The notes below the pieces were generated by a model that saw nothing but the letters and a program-made list of their open reading frames with translations, did not search any database and had not been told where the DNA came from. Made by a program: the position numbers and the translations under genes. Source: GCA-2697345 sp045565015 (lineage in GTDB: Bacteria > Pseudomonadota > Alphaproteobacteria > Rhodobacterales > Rhodobacteraceae). From it: DNA of 24,428 nucleotides. The DNA is taken from assembly GCA_045565015.1 (NCBI GenBank), contig JBJLGD010000040.1:1-24428 (forward strand). The letters run 5' to 3'. Shown here piece after piece: positions 23,561 to 24,428 of the stretch. Each line of letters begins with the position of its first letter. The first letter of the stretch is position 1.

Positions 23561-24428
23561 TCACTGTTCTTCCCCTGAAAACTTGGACTCCCAAGCACTA
23601 CACATTTGGTCACTTATTTTTTCAAATAAGTTTCTGGGAACCTCAAATGAATCGCCAGGCTTTAGATTGCCCAGAGATAATTTTAAATCTTTAGGCCATG
23701 AGAAGTCATTTATTTTCAGGTTATCCATAATTATCTTAGAAGTATCGGGGATAAAAGGCGCCGATAGAATTGCGTAAAGGCGTATTAAGTTTAACGCCAA
23801 CCTAATTTGCATAGCTGCTTCAACAGGATTTTCTTTAATTGTAGCCCAAGGTTGAACAACTTGTAAGTATTCGTTTCCTAAAGTCCAAATAGAGCGAAGT
23901 TCAGAGGCTGACTTTCTAATTTCAATTTGGTCCATATATAATTCGTAAGATTTTAACTTCTCCTCTAAGTCAGAGATTAATTTGGTTTCATAGGCGCCAA
24001 ACTCACCACCTTTAGGAACTTCAGAGCCAAATTTCGAATAACAGAACTTTGTTACTCTACTAACAAAATTTCCTAGTACATCCGCAAGATCCTTATTTAC
24101 TCCTAATTGAAAATTTTCCCACGTAAATTCACTATCTGAGCTTTCGGGAGCATGGCTTAGTAACCACCATCGCCAGTAATCAGAAGGTAAAAGGTCTAAA
24201 GCTTGATTCATAAAAAACACCACGTTTTTGAGAAGTTGAAAATTGACCACCATCATAATTTAAGTAATTAAAAGATTTTATGTAATCTACTAACTTCCAA
24301 GGCTCCCCTGAACCCATTATAGTCGCTGGAAAGCTTAGTGTATGGAACGGGACATTGTCCTTACCCATAAATTGTACATAGGTAACCTCCTCTGCACCTT
24401 TATCGGTTCTCCACCAACGCTCCCAAGC
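23561..24428 (-). pseudogene. metG: Methionyl-tRNA synthetase, 3' part, split by a frameshift in a T6 run (5' end outside window)
   Basis: C-terminal part of MetRS, the enzyme that charges tRNA-Met; about 288 codons lie in the window. The first piece (window edge to stop 24180) reads YVQFMGKDNVPFHT, GEPWKLVDYIKSFNYLNY and GGQFSTSQKRGVF. FSTSQ stands at the KMSKS position, as in the archaeal/eukaryotic-like MetRS group also found in alphaproteobacteria. The second piece continues MNQALDLLPSDYWRWWLLSH, FTWENF and VNKDLADVLGNF to the stop at 23561. The junction is a run of six T on the coding strand (24212-24217). With five T the reading is RGVFMNQALDLLP, exactly as the family expects. Nothing else is damaged. 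Because metG is normally single-copy and essential, a sequencing error or tolerated slippage is more likely than a true null. Confidence 0.9.

Overview
The window looks like a chromosomal segment of a low-GC, probably marine alphaproteobacterium. A Rhodobacterales-like, genome-streamlined lineage is my best guess. The pointers are the two-gene (XdhA/XdhB) xanthine dehydrogenase of Rhodobacter type, an alphaproteobacterial-type HisRS, a DUF1489 protein, a PCMT-like gene directly upstream of tolC, and a B12-dependent ribonucleotide reductase. No transposase, integrase, phage module or CRISPR array was seen. Most of the window is core metabolism and information processing.

Layout. Positions 1-6567 (minus strand) are one tightly overlapped operon: xdhA, xdhB, xdhC, then the ATPase and the first permease of a BMP/nucleoside-type ABC importer, which runs off the left edge. 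It reads as a purine uptake and xanthine oxidation unit. Divergent from it, dnaE (6726-10178, +) encodes the replicative polymerase alpha subunit. A slyX homologue (-) follows, then hisS (+), a DUF1489 gene (-), and a plus-strand group of nrdJ, a cis-prenyltransferase (uppS-like) and a sterol desaturase/fatty acid hydroxylase family gene. An M20 peptidase (-) and tRNA-Cys (-) come next, then the PCMT-like gene and tolC (+), cobQ (-), efp (-), a 104-aa conserved small protein (+), tRNA-Leu(UAA) (-) and the 3' part of metG (-), which runs off the right edge.

How the genes connect. The importer and XDH form a purine-scavenging route. NrdJ needs adenosylcobalamin, and cobQ belongs to cobalamin synthesis, so the window ties DNA precursor synthesis to B12. 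uppS and the desaturase-family gene are both membrane-lipid enzymes, but joint function is not shown.

The most notable structural observation is that xdhC, cobQ and metG are each split by a single-base frameshift located exactly in an A or T homopolymer. Both halves are otherwise well preserved. metG is normally essential, so the breaks are more likely homopolymer sequencing errors, or possibly tolerated slippage, than real gene decay. Longer T8 runs inside dnaE and nrdJ are intact. No gene-free gap exceeds 300 bases. The largest (22724-22941) holds a pair of near-identical direct repeats spaced 22 bp apart. I did not find a convincing new multi-gene system; the best leads are the frameshift pattern, the TolC-linked PCMT-like protein, the uppS variant and the small conserved protein with its repeat-bearing upstream region.
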